The notes below the pieces were generated by a model, which was not told the origin of the DNA, ran no database searches, and was given only the letters and a program-made list of their open reading frames with translations. DNA of 44,128 nucleotides from Synergistaceae bacterium (GTDB lineage Bacteria; Synergistota; Synergistia; Synergistales; Synergistaceae), in the NCBI GenBank assembly GCA_031263445.1, contig JAISFV010000041.1, forward strand, positions 1 to 44,128, given 5' to 3'. Below are positions 16,104 to 24,904 of this stretch, piece after piece (positions within the stretch are counted from its first letter, which is position 1; every line of letters starts with the position of its first letter). The position numbers and the translations under genes are program-made.

Positions 16104-16243
16104 AACGCGTATAGCTTAACAGATGGCGCGTTGCCGTCAACGGTTCGGCAGGATTGCGTAGTTCTGTCATTATGACCGCCTGGAACGCGGTCTGCGGGAC
16201 GAGGCCCCTCATGGCGCCTGCCCTGGGCAGACGGCCCGCTCGC

Positions 16244-16272
16244 TTGACAACGGCGCTGAAATTCCCGATACT
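16244..16272 (+). promoter_or_regulatory. Promoter of the dpp-ykf operon
   Basis: TTGACA at 16244-16249 and GATACT at 16267-16272 with 17-base spacing lie about 57 bases before the dppB start. No obvious dyad operator overlaps it. Confidence 0.65.
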
Positions 16273-16328
16273 ATCTTCTGATATCGTCACGGGGCGCACA
16301 CAAGACAGTCTGGGAGGGTGGTACAGGG

Positions 16329-17249
16329 TTGGCACGGTTTATCTTGGATCGCGTATTCTCCATCGCTTTGACTCTGGCGGCAGTCGTCACGCTGACTTTC
16401 TTCATGATGCACACAGTCCCCGGAGGGCCGTTCGCGCAGGACAAAGAAGTCCCGCCGGAGGTGTTGAGGGCCCTGGAGGCAAAGTATCACCTCGACGAGC
16501 CGCTCTACCTGCAATACGTCAATTACGTGAAGGGTCTGCTCGTCTGGGATCTGGGGCCGTCGTTCCAGAAAATAGGCGTGTCGGTGAACGACATCATCAA
16601 GCAGAGCATGCCGGCGTCCGCCAAGCTCGGCGCGGTGGCTTTCGTCTTCGTGCTGCTCGTAGGCATCCCCGCCGGGATATACTCGGCAGTTAGGAGGGAC
16701 TCCCTCCCGGATCAGGCCATCAGGTTCGTGGCGACTCTGGGCCAGACGATCCCCAGCTTCGTCCTGGCGACGCTCTTGATATACGTGTTCAGCAGCAAGC
16801 TGAAGATATTCCCGACGTTCGGCCTCCGCACGTGGAAGCACTTCGTGCTGCCCTCGATAGCGCTGGGCGGCTATTCCCTCTCGTTCGTGACCAGGCTCGT
16901 GCGCTCCAGCATGTTGGAGGCGCTCGGGCAGGACTACATCATGACGGCCCGCGCCAAGGGCGTCCCCGAGTTCCAGGTCTTCTTCAAGCACGCGCTCCGC
17001 AACTCCCTCATCCCCGTCGTGACGTATATCGGCCCGCTCATAGCGACGGTCGTCACAGGGTCGTTCGTCGTGGAGAAGGTGTTCGCGATCCCTGGCATGG
17101 GCAAGTTTTTCGTGGACAGCATCACGAACCGGGACTACACGGTACTCATGGGGCTGACCATACTGGACGCCATACTGCTCTGCGCGGCGGTCCTTATCGT
17201 GGATCTGCTCTACGGCCTGATAGACCCCCGTATCAGGGTGGGCAAATGA
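16329..17249 (+). CDS. dppB: Dipeptide/oligopeptide ABC transporter permease, DppB/OppB type
   Basis: This 306-residue inner-membrane permease has the N-terminal RVFSIALTLAAVVTLTFFMMHTVPGGPF signature and about six helices. The EAA-type coupling loop is ARAKGVPEFQVFFKHALRNSLIPVVTYIGP. It starts with TTG at 16329, with GGGAGG 10 bases upstream; there is no in-frame ATG nearby. It pairs with the next gene to form the membrane channel through which peptides delivered by the binding protein pass. Its stop overlaps the dppC start (ATGA), and the genes dppB-C-D-F run without gaps. Confidence 0.93.
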   Translation: MARFILDRVFSIALTLAAVVTLTFFMMHTVPGGPFAQDKEVPPEVLRALEAKYHLDEPLYLQYVNYVKGLLVWDLGPSFQKIGVSVNDIIKQSMPASAKLGAVAFVFVLLVGIPAGIYSAVRRDSLPDQAIRFVATLGQTIPSFVLATLLIYVFSSKLKIFPTFGLRTWKHFVLPSIALGGYSLSFVTRLVRSSMLEALGQDYIMTARAKGVPEFQVFFKHALRNSLIPVVTYIGPLIATVVTGSFVVEKVFAIPGMGKFFVDSITNRDYTVLMGLTILDAILLCAAVLIVDLLYGLIDPRIRVGK

Positions 17250-18157
17250 CCGACAGGGTCCGGTGGGATCCGCTCCCTCCTGAGCTTCAGGCCTCCGAGA
17301 AGATCGTCCGCCCGAGCATGACGTACTTGCAGGACGCGTGGCGGCGCTTCCGGAAGAACCCGGCCGCGATGCTGGGGCTGACGATGGTCTCGGTGATCGT
17401 GCTGCTCGCCCTGATCGGCCCCGCCGTCTCCTCCCACTCTTACTGGGAGCAAGATCTGGACCGCACGAACGAGCCCCCCAGCGCGGCGTATATCTTCGGC
17501 ACCGACAGCCTGGGGCGCGACCTCTTCGTCCGCGTGATGACGGGCGGGAGGATATCCCTCCTAATAAGCTTCATAGCGACCTTCGTGAGCTGCGCCATCG
17601 GGGTGGTTTACGGCGGCTTCGCCGGGTACGCGGGCGGACGGGCGGACAACGTCATGATGAGGGTGGTCGACATAATATGGACGATCCCCCTGATGCTCTA
17701 CGCCATACTCCTTATGGTATGGCTCGGGACAGGGCTGCACAACATCTTGATAGCCATAACGCTCGTGTACTGGGTGAACATGGCCCGCATCGTGCGCGGC
17801 CAGGTCATGAACCTGAAGGAGCAGGAATTCGTCCTGGCCGCCCTCGTGCAGGGCGCCGGCTCCTGGCGGATCCTGACGCGGCACCTCATCCCGAACTCGA
17901 TGGGGCCGATACTCGTGACGGCGACGATGATGATACCGGGGGCGGTGTTCACGGAGTCGTTCCTGAGCTTCATCGGGCTTGGCATCTCTGCCCCCCTGGC
18001 GTCGTGGGGGTCGCTCTGCTCGGACGCCCTCGGGGCCCTGCGCCCGTACCCCTACCAGCTCTTTTTCCCAGCGATATTCATCTGCGCCACGATGCTCGGC
18101 TTCAACTTCGTGGGTGACGGCATGAGGGACGCCCTCGACCCGAGGCTCCGGAAGTGA
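17246..18157 (+). CDS. dppC: Dipeptide/oligopeptide ABC transporter permease, DppC/OppC type
   Basis: The frame is open well upstream, but the ATG at 17246 overlaps the dppB stop and gives the usual 303 residues with the OppC N-terminal domain. LQDAWRRFRKNPAAMLGLTM precedes the first helix. FGTDSLGRDLFVRVMTGGRISL is the OppC hallmark, and the coupling loop is LAALVQGAGSWRILTRHLIPNSMGPI. About six membrane segments are present. It is coupled to dppB on one side and to dppD (GTGA overlap at 18154) on the other. Confidence 0.93.
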   Translation: MTDRVRWDPLPPELQASEKIVRPSMTYLQDAWRRFRKNPAAMLGLTMVSVIVLLALIGPAVSSHSYWEQDLDRTNEPPSAAYIFGTDSLGRDLFVRVMTGGRISLLISFIATFVSCAIGVVYGGFAGYAGGRADNVMMRVVDIIWTIPLMLYAILLMVWLGTGLHNILIAITLVYWVNMARIVRGQVMNLKEQEFVLAALVQGAGSWRILTRHLIPNSMGPILVTATMMIPGAVFTESFLSFIGLGISAPLASWGSLCSDALGALRPYPYQLFFPAIFICATMLGFNFVGDGMRDALDPRLRK

Positions 18158-19155
18158 GCGCCGTGACGGAAGCCGCCGCGCCGCTGCTCGACGTGAAGGG
18201 CCTCAACGTCTCCTTCTTCACCCACGTCGGGGAAGTGAGGGCGATAAGGGGCGTGGACTTTCACGTGAACGCCAGGGAGACGGTCGGCATCGTCGGAGAG
18301 TCCGGCAGCGGGAAGAGCGTGACGTCCCTGGCGATACTGCGGCTGCTCCCCTATCCTGGGAGGGTCACCTCGGGGGGCGTGACGTTCCGCGGGGAAGACC
18401 TCCTGCAAAAGAGCGCCGGGGCCATGAGGGCGCTGCGCGGGGACGAGATCTCGATGGTGTTTCAGGATCCCATGACATCCCTGAACCCCGTATTCACGAT
18501 CGGCGAGCAGATCGTGGAAGCGCTCGCCGTCCACAAGAAAAAGAAGGGCGCTCGGGAAGCCAGGGCAAAGGCGATAGAGATGCTGAACCTGGTCGGCATC
18601 CCGGACGCCGCGTCCCGCTTCGGCGCGTACCCGCACGAGTTCAGCGGCGGGATGCGCCAGCGGGCCATGATAGCGATGGCGCTGGTCTGCGAGCCGTCTC
18701 TGCTCATAGCGGACGAGCCTACGACGGCGCTCGACGTGACGATACAGGCGCAGATACTTGAGGTCATGAAGGACCTGCGCGAGAAGACGGGCGCCTCGGT
18801 CATCCTGATAACGCACGACCTGGCGGTCGTGTCGGAGACGTGCTCGCGCATAATCGTCATGTATGGCGGGCAGGTCATGGAGGAAGCGCCGACGAGGGAA
18901 CTCTTCGAAAACCCGCTGCACCCGTACACCAGGGGCTTGATGCGCTGCATACCAGCACAGGGCGGGGCCGCGCGGGAGCGCCTCGTCCCGATCCCCGGCA
19001 CCCCGCCCGACCTCTTGAAGCCGCCGGCTGGCTGTCCGTTCGTGGAGCGGTGCGGTGAGGCGATGAGGATATGCCTCGCAAGCCGTCCCGTTTTTTACGG
19101 GGAGGGCCGGCACAGGGCCGCCTGCTGGCGGCTGGATCCGGAGGCGCCCAGATGA
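18154..19155 (+). CDS. dppD: Dipeptide ABC transporter ATP-binding protein, DppD/OppD type
   Basis: This 333-residue ATPase starts at a GTG that overlaps the dppC stop. Walker A is GESGSGKS, the ABC signature is [15 protein letters not shown], and Walker B is [12 protein letters not shown]. The switch histidine is in [10 protein letters not shown]. The C-terminal oligo_HPY extension ([15 protein letters not shown] ... [14 protein letters not shown]) has the cysteines that carry an iron-sulfur cluster in some studied DppD/OppD proteins. It works as a heterodimer with the next ATPase to drive peptide import. Its stop overlaps the dppF start. Confidence 0.94.
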   Translation: MSAVTEAAAPLLDVKGLNVSFFTHVGEVRAIRGVDFHVNARETVGIVGESGSGKSVTSLAILRLLPYPGRVTSGGVTFRGEDLLQKSAGAMRALRGDEISMVFQDPMTSLNPVFTIGEQIVEALAVHKKKKGAREARAKAIEMLNLVGIPDAASRFGAYPHEFSGGMRQRAMIAMALVCEPSLLIADEPTTALDVTIQAQILEVMKDLREKTGASVILITHDLAVVSETCSRIIVMYGGQVMEEAPTRELFENPLHPYTRGLMRCIPAQGGAARERLVPIPGTPPDLLKPPAGCPFVERCGEAMRICLASRPVFYGEGRHRAACWRLDPEAPR

Positions 19156-20120
19156 GCGGGCGCGACGCGAATGACAGGCCCATCTTGGAAGTGCGGGGGC
19201 TGAAGAAGCACTTCCCCGTCCGCTCGAAACGCTTTTTTTCAGGCGAGCGGCGCGTCGTGAAGGCGGTTGACGGCGTGGATCTCTCCATCAGCAGGGGTGA
19301 GACGGTGGGGCTCGTCGGCGAGAGCGGGTGCGGCAAATCCACGCTCGGCAGGACGATAGTCCGCCTCTACGAGCCTACGGAGGGCCAGATAATCTTCTCC
19401 GGCGACGCGTCACCCGACAGGCGGAAAATGCAGATGATCTTTCAGGATCCTTACGCGTCGCTCAACCCGCGCATGACGGTGGGCGACATCATATCGGAGC
19501 CGCTGGCCATCCACGGCATAGGCACGCGGGCCGGGAGGGCCGAGCGCGTCCACTCCCTTCTGCGGCAGGTCGGGCTGAACCCTGACCACGCGATGCGCTA
19601 CCCGCACGAGTTCAGCGGGGGCCAGCGCCAGAGGATAGGCATAGCGCGGGCGCTCTCCGCAGGGCCCGAGTTCGTCGTCTGCGACGAGCCGATATCGGCG
19701 CTCGACGTCTCGATACAGGCGCAGGTGGTGAACGTGCTGGAGGACCTGCGCGAGTTGTACGGGCTCACGTACCTCTTCATAGCCCACGACCTGTCCATGA
19801 TCCGCCACATATCGGACAGGGTCGGCGTCATGTACCTGGGGCGGATCGTCGAAATCGCCCCTGCGGAAGAGCTGTACGGCAACCCCTGGCACCCGTACAC
19901 GAAGGCGCTGCTATCCTCCATACCGCGGATCGGCAGGTGGAAGGAAGGCGCCGGGGAAAGGAGGATCGTGCTGAAAGGGGACGTGCCGAGCCCGATAGAC
20001 CCGCCGTCCGGCTGCGCTTTCAGGACAAGGTGCGCCTACGCGGCGGAGAAATGCGCGGATCAGGTCCCAGCCCTGAAGGACAGAGGGGCGGGACATTACG
20101 TGGCCTGCAGGCTCCAGTAG
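19152..20120 (+). CDS. dppF: Dipeptide ABC transporter ATP-binding protein, DppF/OppF type
   Basis: The ATG at 19152 overlaps the dppD stop and gives 322 residues; an upstream extension of the frame is not needed. Walker A is GESGCGKST, the signature [15 protein letters not shown], and Walker [13 protein letters not shown]. The [17 protein letters not shown] start and [12 protein letters not shown] tail are typical of Dpp[16 protein letters not shown] motif again supplies a C-terminal cysteine set. It is the last gene before an intercistronic hairpin and the binding-protein gene. Confidence 0.94.
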   Translation: MSGRDANDRPILEVRGLKKHFPVRSKRFFSGERRVVKAVDGVDLSISRGETVGLVGESGCGKSTLGRTIVRLYEPTEGQIIFSGDASPDRRKMQMIFQDPYASLNPRMTVGDIISEPLAIHGIGTRAGRAERVHSLLRQVGLNPDHAMRYPHEFSGGQRQRIGIARALSAGPEFVVCDEPISALDVSIQAQVVNVLEDLRELYGLTYLFIAHDLSMIRHISDRVGVMYLGRIVEIAPAEELYGNPWHPYTKALLSSIPRIGRWKEGAGERRIVLKGDVPSPIDPPSGCAFRTRCAYAAEKCADQVPALKDRGAGHYVACRLQ

Positions 20121-20130
20121 CTCTTGCCCG

Positions 20131-20147
20131 CCGCCGCGTTGCGGCGG
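20131..20147 (+). promoter_or_regulatory. Intercistronic hairpin between dppF and the binding-protein gene
   Basis: CCGCCGC (20131-20137) pairs with GCGGCGG (20141-20147) around a 3-base loop, with no T tract. Such hairpins often stabilise the mRNA of the downstream binding protein, which is needed in excess over the channel. It is not a terminator as written. Confidence 0.45.
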
Positions 20148-20175
20148 AGCTGATTTAAGGGAGGATGATGTTTGA

Positions 20176-21801
20176 ATGAAGGCAATATGCTGTGTCCGCA
20201 AGGGCATCCGTCTCGCAATGTGCGGCGCGCTGGCGCTGGCTCTCTTAGTTTCGGTCCTAGGCGGCGCGCCCCTCGGGGCGGCCCAGCCGGAGCAGGTGAT
20301 CCGCTACAACCTGACTACGGAACCCAAGACGCTGGATCCGACCATAAACGGCGACCTCATAGCAGGGTATATCATCAACCACTGCTTCGAGGGGCTGCTC
20401 CGCGACCGCAACGGCAAGCTCGTCCCGGGCATAGCCGAGTCGTGGGACGTCTCGAAGGACGGCAAGACATACACCTTCCACCTGCGCGACTCCAAGTGGT
20501 CCGACGGCAAGCCGCTCACGGCAAAGGACTTCGAGTACGCGTGGAAGCGCGTGCTCGACCCGGCGGTCGCGTCCGCCTACGCTTCCGTATCTTATTTCAT
20601 AAAGAACGGCGAGGCCCGCTATAACGGAGAAGCCAAGCCGGAGGACATAGGGGTGACGGCGAAGGACGACAGGACGCTGGTCGTCGAGCTGGAGAACCCG
20701 ACGCCATTTTTCCTCCAGCTTGTCGCTTTCATGGCCTATATGCCTGTGCGAAGCGACATCGTGGAGAAAGCGCCGGAGAAGTGGGCGCTCTCGGCGGCGA
20801 CCTACGTCGGCAACGGGCCATACGTCATGAAGGAGTACGGCGCGGCGGGCCTCGTCATGGAAAAGAACCCGAACTACTGGGACGTAGCCTCGGTGAAACT
20901 CCCTCGCATCGAGAGCAGCTTCATCAACGAGGCGTCGACCGAGCTTGCCGCGTTCGAGAACGGCGACCTGAACATCCTTGAGAACTTCCCCACCGCAGAG
21001 ATGCCGAGAATGTCGAAGACTAAGGGTTTCGTGGCGTACCCTCAGATCACGACGTACTTCTACACCGTCAACACGGAGAGGAAGCCGCTCAATGACGTGC
21101 GCGTCCGCAAGGCGCTCGCCCTCGCCGTAGACCGCAAGGCGCTCGTCGAGAAGGTCCTGCAGGGGGTGGACATCCCTGCGATCAACGTGGTCGCGCAGGG
21201 CCTCTTGGACAGCGCTGGCAAGGATTTCAGCAAAACAGCCGGCAATTTCGGGATGGATCCGGCCGGCAACGCCAGGCCGGACGAGGCGCGCAAGCTGCTG
21301 GCCGAGGCGGGGTATCCTGACGGGAAGGGTTTCCCCGAACTGACGCTCCTCTACAACACGTCCGAGTCGCACAAGCAGCAGGCGGAGGCCGTACAGGAGA
21401 TGTGGCGGCGCGAGCTGGGCATAAGCGTCAAGCTCATGAACCAGGAGTGGCAGGTGTTCCTCGAAAGCCGCGGGAGCGGCAACTATGACCTCGCCAGGGG
21501 ACACTGGTGGGGGGACTACGCCGACCCGATGACGTTCCTGGATCTGTTCACGTCGAAAGCCAGCTCGAACTGGCCTAGGTGGAAGAACGCCGAGTACGAC
21601 AAACTGATAGAGCAGTCCATGCTGTTGTCCGGCAAGGAACGCGACGACGCCATGTACAAGGCCAACGCGGTCTTCATGAACGACATGCCCATCGTCCCGC
21701 TCTTCTACCCGACGGACGACTTCGTCATCCCTGAAAACATGAAGGGCGTCGAGCGGACGCTGTGGAGCGTGTTCTACTTCGGGAACACCACGATAGAATA
21801 A
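20176..21801 (+). CDS. dppA: Peptide ABC transporter periplasmic binding protein (SBP_bac_5)
   Basis: This 541-residue solute-binding protein of family 5 has a signal peptide with hydrophobic core MCGALALALLVSVLGGA, cut near AAQP. No lipobox cysteine is visible, so it should be soluble in the periplasm. VIRYNLTTEPKTLDPTINGDL, the family signature ITFHLRDSKWSDGKPLTAKDFEYAWKR region and LFYPTDDFVIPENMKGV are typical of OppA/DppA. GGGAGG precedes the ATG at 20176. It captures peptides for DppBCDF. Gene order B-C-D-F-A with the binding protein last is unusual relative to E. coli. Ligand length is not readable, but the neighbours suggest murein peptides or dipeptides. Confidence 0.92.
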   Translation: MKAICCVRKGIRLAMCGALALALLVSVLGGAPLGAAQPEQVIRYNLTTEPKTLDPTINGDLIAGYIINHCFEGLLRDRNGKLVPGIAESWDVSKDGKTYTFHLRDSKWSDGKPLTAKDFEYAWKRVLDPAVASAYASVSYFIKNGEARYNGEAKPEDIGVTAKDDRTLVVELENPTPFFLQLVAFMAYMPVRSDIVEKAPEKWALSAATYVGNGPYVMKEYGAAGLVMEKNPNYWDVASVKLPRIESSFINEASTELAAFENGDLNILENFPTAEMPRMSKTKGFVAYPQITTYFYTVNTERKPLNDVRVRKALALAVDRKALVEKVLQGVDIPAINVVAQGLLDSAGKDFSKTAGNFGMDPAGNARPDEARKLLAEAGYPDGKGFPELTLLYNTSESHKQQAEAVQEMWRRELGISVKLMNQEWQVFLESRGSGNYDLARGHWWGDYADPMTFLDLFTSKASSNWPRWKNAEYDKLIEQSMLLSGKERDDAMYKANAVFMNDMPIVPLFYPTDDFVIPENMKGVERTLWSVFYFGNTTIE

Positions 21802-21808
21802 AAAACAA

Positions 21809-21877
21809 AACCTGGGCGCCGCCCGTGTCCCTTGCGGTTTTTCAGGGACAGCGGGCGGCGTCCCCGGTTTTTTTGGG
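21809..21877 (+). terminator. Long hairpin terminator after dppA
   Basis: ACCTGGGCGCCGCCCGTGTC (from 21810) pairs, with few mismatches, with the complementary stretch at 21844-21868, followed by a run of T. It should end or attenuate most dpp transcripts before the peptidase and epimerase genes, which would then be read at lower level. Confidence 0.75.
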
Positions 21878-21899
21878 TGAATGATTTGAGGGGCTAGCG

Positions 21900-22718
21900 A
21901 TGGACGAAATAATTTTTACAGACCCGATTACGCCGCTCATGCTGAAGGCAGAGCCAGCGGGCGAGCTGGCGGACGAGGCGCTCTGCGGCATGGCGGCCGA
22001 CGTTTTGTCCAGTGAGGGCGGTATGCTCAGGGTCAGGACGCGCTACCGCTACGAAGGGTACGTCTCCGAAAAAGCGGTGACGCGGACAGGTTCGGCAAGG
22101 GAGTGGGAAAGCTCCGTCACGCATCAGGTGATCGCGCCCTTCGCCGACGTGATGTCCGGGCCGTCGTTCGAGAGCGGCGTCATGAATACCCTGCCGCGCG
22201 GCGGGAGGCTCGTCGCATCGCCGCAGGGCGAAGGGTGGGCGCGCGCGGCGCTCGCTGACGGGACAGAAGGGTTCGTCCGTGAGCGGTCCGTCAGGGCGAT
22301 CAGCATCTGGTCAGGGCCGGAAGACGAGCTACGGGCGAACGTCACGGCCGACGCCGTGCGATACCTCGGGGCGCAATACCGCTGGGGCGGCAAGAGCCAC
22401 GCCGGGATAGACTGCTCCGGTCTCGTGAGCATGGCCTACATGCTTAACGGGCTTTATATTTACAGGGACGCCAGGATAGCAGACGGCTTCCCTGTAAAGG
22501 AAATCCCGGCGGAATACGCCAGGACAGGCGACCTGCTGTTCTGGGACGGACATGTGGCGCTCTACATGGGTAATGGACGCTACATACACTCCACAGGCCG
22601 CTCGTCAGGTGTCGTGATAAACTCTCTCGACCCCGCCTCTCCCGATTTCAGGGAGGATCTGGCCTCGGTCAGGATGTGGGGCAGCGCATTTGCCTGGAAA
22701 GGGGACGGCGCGCAGTGA
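21900..22718 (+). CDS. NlpC/P60 (C40) peptidase with bacterial SH3 domains, YkfC-like
   Basis: The protein has 272 residues. The first 140 form two SH3-like modules (for example PFADVMSGPSFESGVMNTLPRGGRL). The last 130 are an NlpC/P60 domain with Cys172 in GIDCSGLVSMAY, His218 in WDGHVALYMG and His230 as third polar residue. This architecture is that of YkfC, which cuts the gamma-D-Glu to diamino-acid bond of murein peptides. No signal peptide is evident, consistent with action on peptides already imported. GAGG precedes the ATG at 21900. It is coupled to the epimerase gene by a GTGA overlap. Confidence 0.87.
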   Translation: MDEIIFTDPITPLMLKAEPAGELADEALCGMAADVLSSEGGMLRVRTRYRYEGYVSEKAVTRTGSAREWESSVTHQVIAPFADVMSGPSFESGVMNTLPRGGRLVASPQGEGWARAALADGTEGFVRERSVRAISIWSGPEDELRANVTADAVRYLGAQYRWGGKSHAGIDCSGLVSMAYMLNGLYIYRDARIADGFPVKEIPAEYARTGDLLFWDGHVALYMGNGRYIHSTGRSSGVVINSLDPASPDFREDLASVRMWGSAFAWKGDGAQ

Positions 22719-23800
22719 AGATCACCGGAATGAGGCTCGGGAGGCTCTCTATCCCGCTTAAAAAGACATTCAAGACCGCGCTCCGTTCGACGGCCTCCGT
22801 ATCCACGAACATCCTGGAAATCCAGACGGACTGCGGCGCGGGCTACGGCGAGGCGCCTCCTCTGGCGGCCATCACGGGCGACACGGACGGCTCTGTCCGC
22901 GACGCCATAGCCTCGCGCATCTTCCCGGCCGTCGCCGGGATGGACGTCTCGGATCTGAACGACGCGATATCGGCCGCCGAGGCGTCCTGCGTCGGCAACC
23001 ATCCTGCCAAGGCCGCCGTCGACATCGCCCTCCACGACCTCTGGGGGAAGCTCAACGGGCGGCCGCTCTACAGGTTGCTCGGAGGGGCGGCCCGCGAGAT
23101 CGCGACCGACTACACGATCAGCCTGAACCAGCCGGACGAGATGGCCAGCGACGCGCTGGAAGCCCTTGGCGACGGCTACCAGGCGCTCAAGATAAAGGTC
23201 GGCGGCGATTTCAGGCTGGACGTCGAGCGCCTCAAGGCCGTCCGGGGGGCCGTGGGCACAGCGGCGCTCCTGCGCGTCGACGCCAACCAGGGCTGGCGGC
23301 CAAAGGAGGCCATAAGGTCGATCAAGGCCATGGAGGACCTCGGGCTGGACGTCGAGCTGGTAGAGCAGCCGGTGCCGCATTACGACATAGAGGGCCTGAA
23401 GCGGGTGACGGATTCCGTCGACACGGACATCCTGGCGGACGAGTCCGTGTACTCTGCCCGCGACGCGCTCCGGCTGATATCGCTGAGGGCGGCCGACATG
23501 ATAAACATAAAGCTCATGAAGAGCGGCGGGATCTCAGGCGCGCTCAGAATTTGCGCGATGGCCGAATCCGCCGGGATGGAGTGCATGATAGGAGCGATGA
23601 TGGAGAGCAAGGTTTCCGTGACGGCAGCCGCCCACGTGGCCTCGGCGAGGCGCGTCATAACGAGGTACGACCTCGACCCGCCGATACTCTGCGCGAAAGA
23701 CCCCGTGAGGGGCGGCGCCTCTTACGCCGGCGCGTCGATAAGCCTGCCCGACGCGCCCGGCCTCGGCATAGACGGGATAGAGGACGTCGAGTGGCTGTGA
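22715..23800 (+). CDS. L-Ala-D/L-Glu epimerase (enolase superfamily), YkfB/YcjG-like
   Basis: I chose the GTG at 22715, which overlaps the peptidase stop; the product is 361 residues. It belongs to the muconate-lactonizing/dipeptide epimerase branch of the enolase superfamily. The K-x-K motif is in ALKIKVGG, metal ligands are in LLRVDANQGW, VELVEQPV and ILADESV, and the second catalytic lysine is in INIKLMKSGG. It would convert L-Ala-D-Glu released from murein peptides to L-Ala-L-Glu for ordinary peptidases. Related enzymes act on other dipeptides, so the exact substrate rests on context: dpp transporter plus YkfC-like peptidase. Confidence 0.88.
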   Translation: MKITGMRLGRLSIPLKKTFKTALRSTASVSTNILEIQTDCGAGYGEAPPLAAITGDTDGSVRDAIASRIFPAVAGMDVSDLNDAISAAEASCVGNHPAKAAVDIALHDLWGKLNGRPLYRLLGGAAREIATDYTISLNQPDEMASDALEALGDGYQALKIKVGGDFRLDVERLKAVRGAVGTAALLRVDANQGWRPKEAIRSIKAMEDLGLDVELVEQPVPHYDIEGLKRVTDSVDTDILADESVYSARDALRLISLRAADMINIKLMKSGGISGALRICAMAESAGMECMIGAMMESKVSVTAAAHVASARRVITRYDLDPPILCAKDPVRGGASYAGASISLPDAPGLGIDGIEDVEWL

Positions 23801-23840
23801 GGGGACGGCGCGGGCGCGCCGCCCCCGGAGCCTTTAATCG

Positions 23841-24560
23841 TCAGCCCTCGTAAGGCGGCACCAGCCCGATCTCACGCATCGTGTCGAGAGCCTCGATGAT
23901 GGCCACGGCAGCCCTGGTGCCGATCAGCTCCGCGCCCGCCAGGAGGAACGCGTAGGCGTTCTGCGGGCGCGGGAACTTCACCCCGGCCACTTTCAGCTTG
24001 ACAGGAGTGTCCTTGAGCGCACGCTTCATCACCAGGAACTGCTCCATGCTCGGCCCCTCGAACTGGCCGGACGACGTCTTGGCGTAGTCGCATCCCGCCT
24101 CGGCCACGAGGGCGCACCCTGCTGCGATCTCGTCGTCGGTCAGGAACGCGACCTCCAGGATGACCTTGGTCAGGGCGCCGCCCGCCGCCGCCTTGAAGTC
24201 CTTCAGATCCTGCTTTACTACCTCGTATTTTTTGTCTTTCAGCGCGCCGATGTTCATGACGGTGTCCACGGCCCGGCAGCCGGCCTTCACCGCATACTCC
24301 GTCTCGAACGACTTGACCGCCGCAGGGGAGGCGCCGAACGGGAAGTCGATCCCGGTCGCTGGCAGCACGTCGCTGCCCTTGAGCTCCTCGACCACGACCG
24401 GCGTCCAGAACGGCGTCGCGGAGTAGAACGCCGCGCAGTTGTACTTCACGGCCTCCCTGCACCCTTTGCGGATATCGTCCTCCGTCGTGTTCTTAGGCAG
24501 TACGCTGTGGTCAAAGCACTTGCCCAACGCCCATTTGTCCATCTTTGCAAGGTTCACCAT
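23841..24560 (-). CDS. deoC: Deoxyribose-phosphate aldolase (DeoC family)
   Basis: The ATG at 24560 follows GGAGG by about 10 bases; an upstream GTG touching that site was rejected. The 239-residue TIM-barrel enzyme has DTVMNIGALK, LTKVILEVAFLTDDE and the Schiff-base lysine in DYAKTSSG. Class I aldolases of this family split 2-deoxyribose-5-phosphate into glyceraldehyde-3-phosphate and acetaldehyde. The second active-site lysine is in KLKVAGVKF. The usual K-x-x-GG-(I/V)-(R/K) loop appears here with one glycine fewer, so substrate range may differ. It stands alone, convergent with the epimerase gene, with a GC-rich hairpin between them. Confidence 0.88.
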   Translation of the reverse strand: MVNLAKMDKWALGKCFDHSVLPKNTTEDDIRKGCREAVKYNCAAFYSATPFWTPVVVEELKGSDVLPATGIDFPFGASPAAVKSFETEYAVKAGCRAVDTVMNIGALKDKKYEVVKQDLKDFKAAAGGALTKVILEVAFLTDDEIAAGCALVAEAGCDYAKTSSGQFEGPSMEQFLVMKRALKDTPVKLKVAGVKFPRPQNAYAFLLAGAELIGTRAAVAIIEALDTMREIGLVPPYEG

Positions 24561-24904
24561 TGGCTGCACTCCTCCTTATATGTGTTTAATGTCCGTAAAA
24601 TTTTGAAAGATCTGCCAAGCGTTCAATAAGTTACCACCCCTGCGTTTGCGTGTCAACTGAGCGATGAAACCTTCAAAAACCCAGGCCGCAGGCTGCGGCC
24701 GTCCTGACGCGCCTTGCAGCGGGCAGTCTGTTCAAAGTTAAAATAATTAAAAGGAATATCACTTTTAAACTCAATAAATAAAAAAGGTTTTCTTGAAAAT
24801 TTTTAATTATTTAATGATAAAATCCCACAATTATGATAATATTTCACGGGGCGATCAGCGCTTTACAAAATAAAATGATTTATGAAATTTGGAGGGGTCG
24901 TACT
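24561..24904. other. AT-rich intergenic region with the chemoreceptor promoter
   Basis: It lies between divergent deoC and the chemoreceptor gene. The right half (24740-24840) is strongly AT-rich. TTGAAA followed 17 bases later by GATAAA (about 24794-24822) is a plausible promoter. GGAGGGG at 24890-24896 is the ribosome site. No sigma-28-type flagellar promoter was recognised. Confidence 0.45.
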
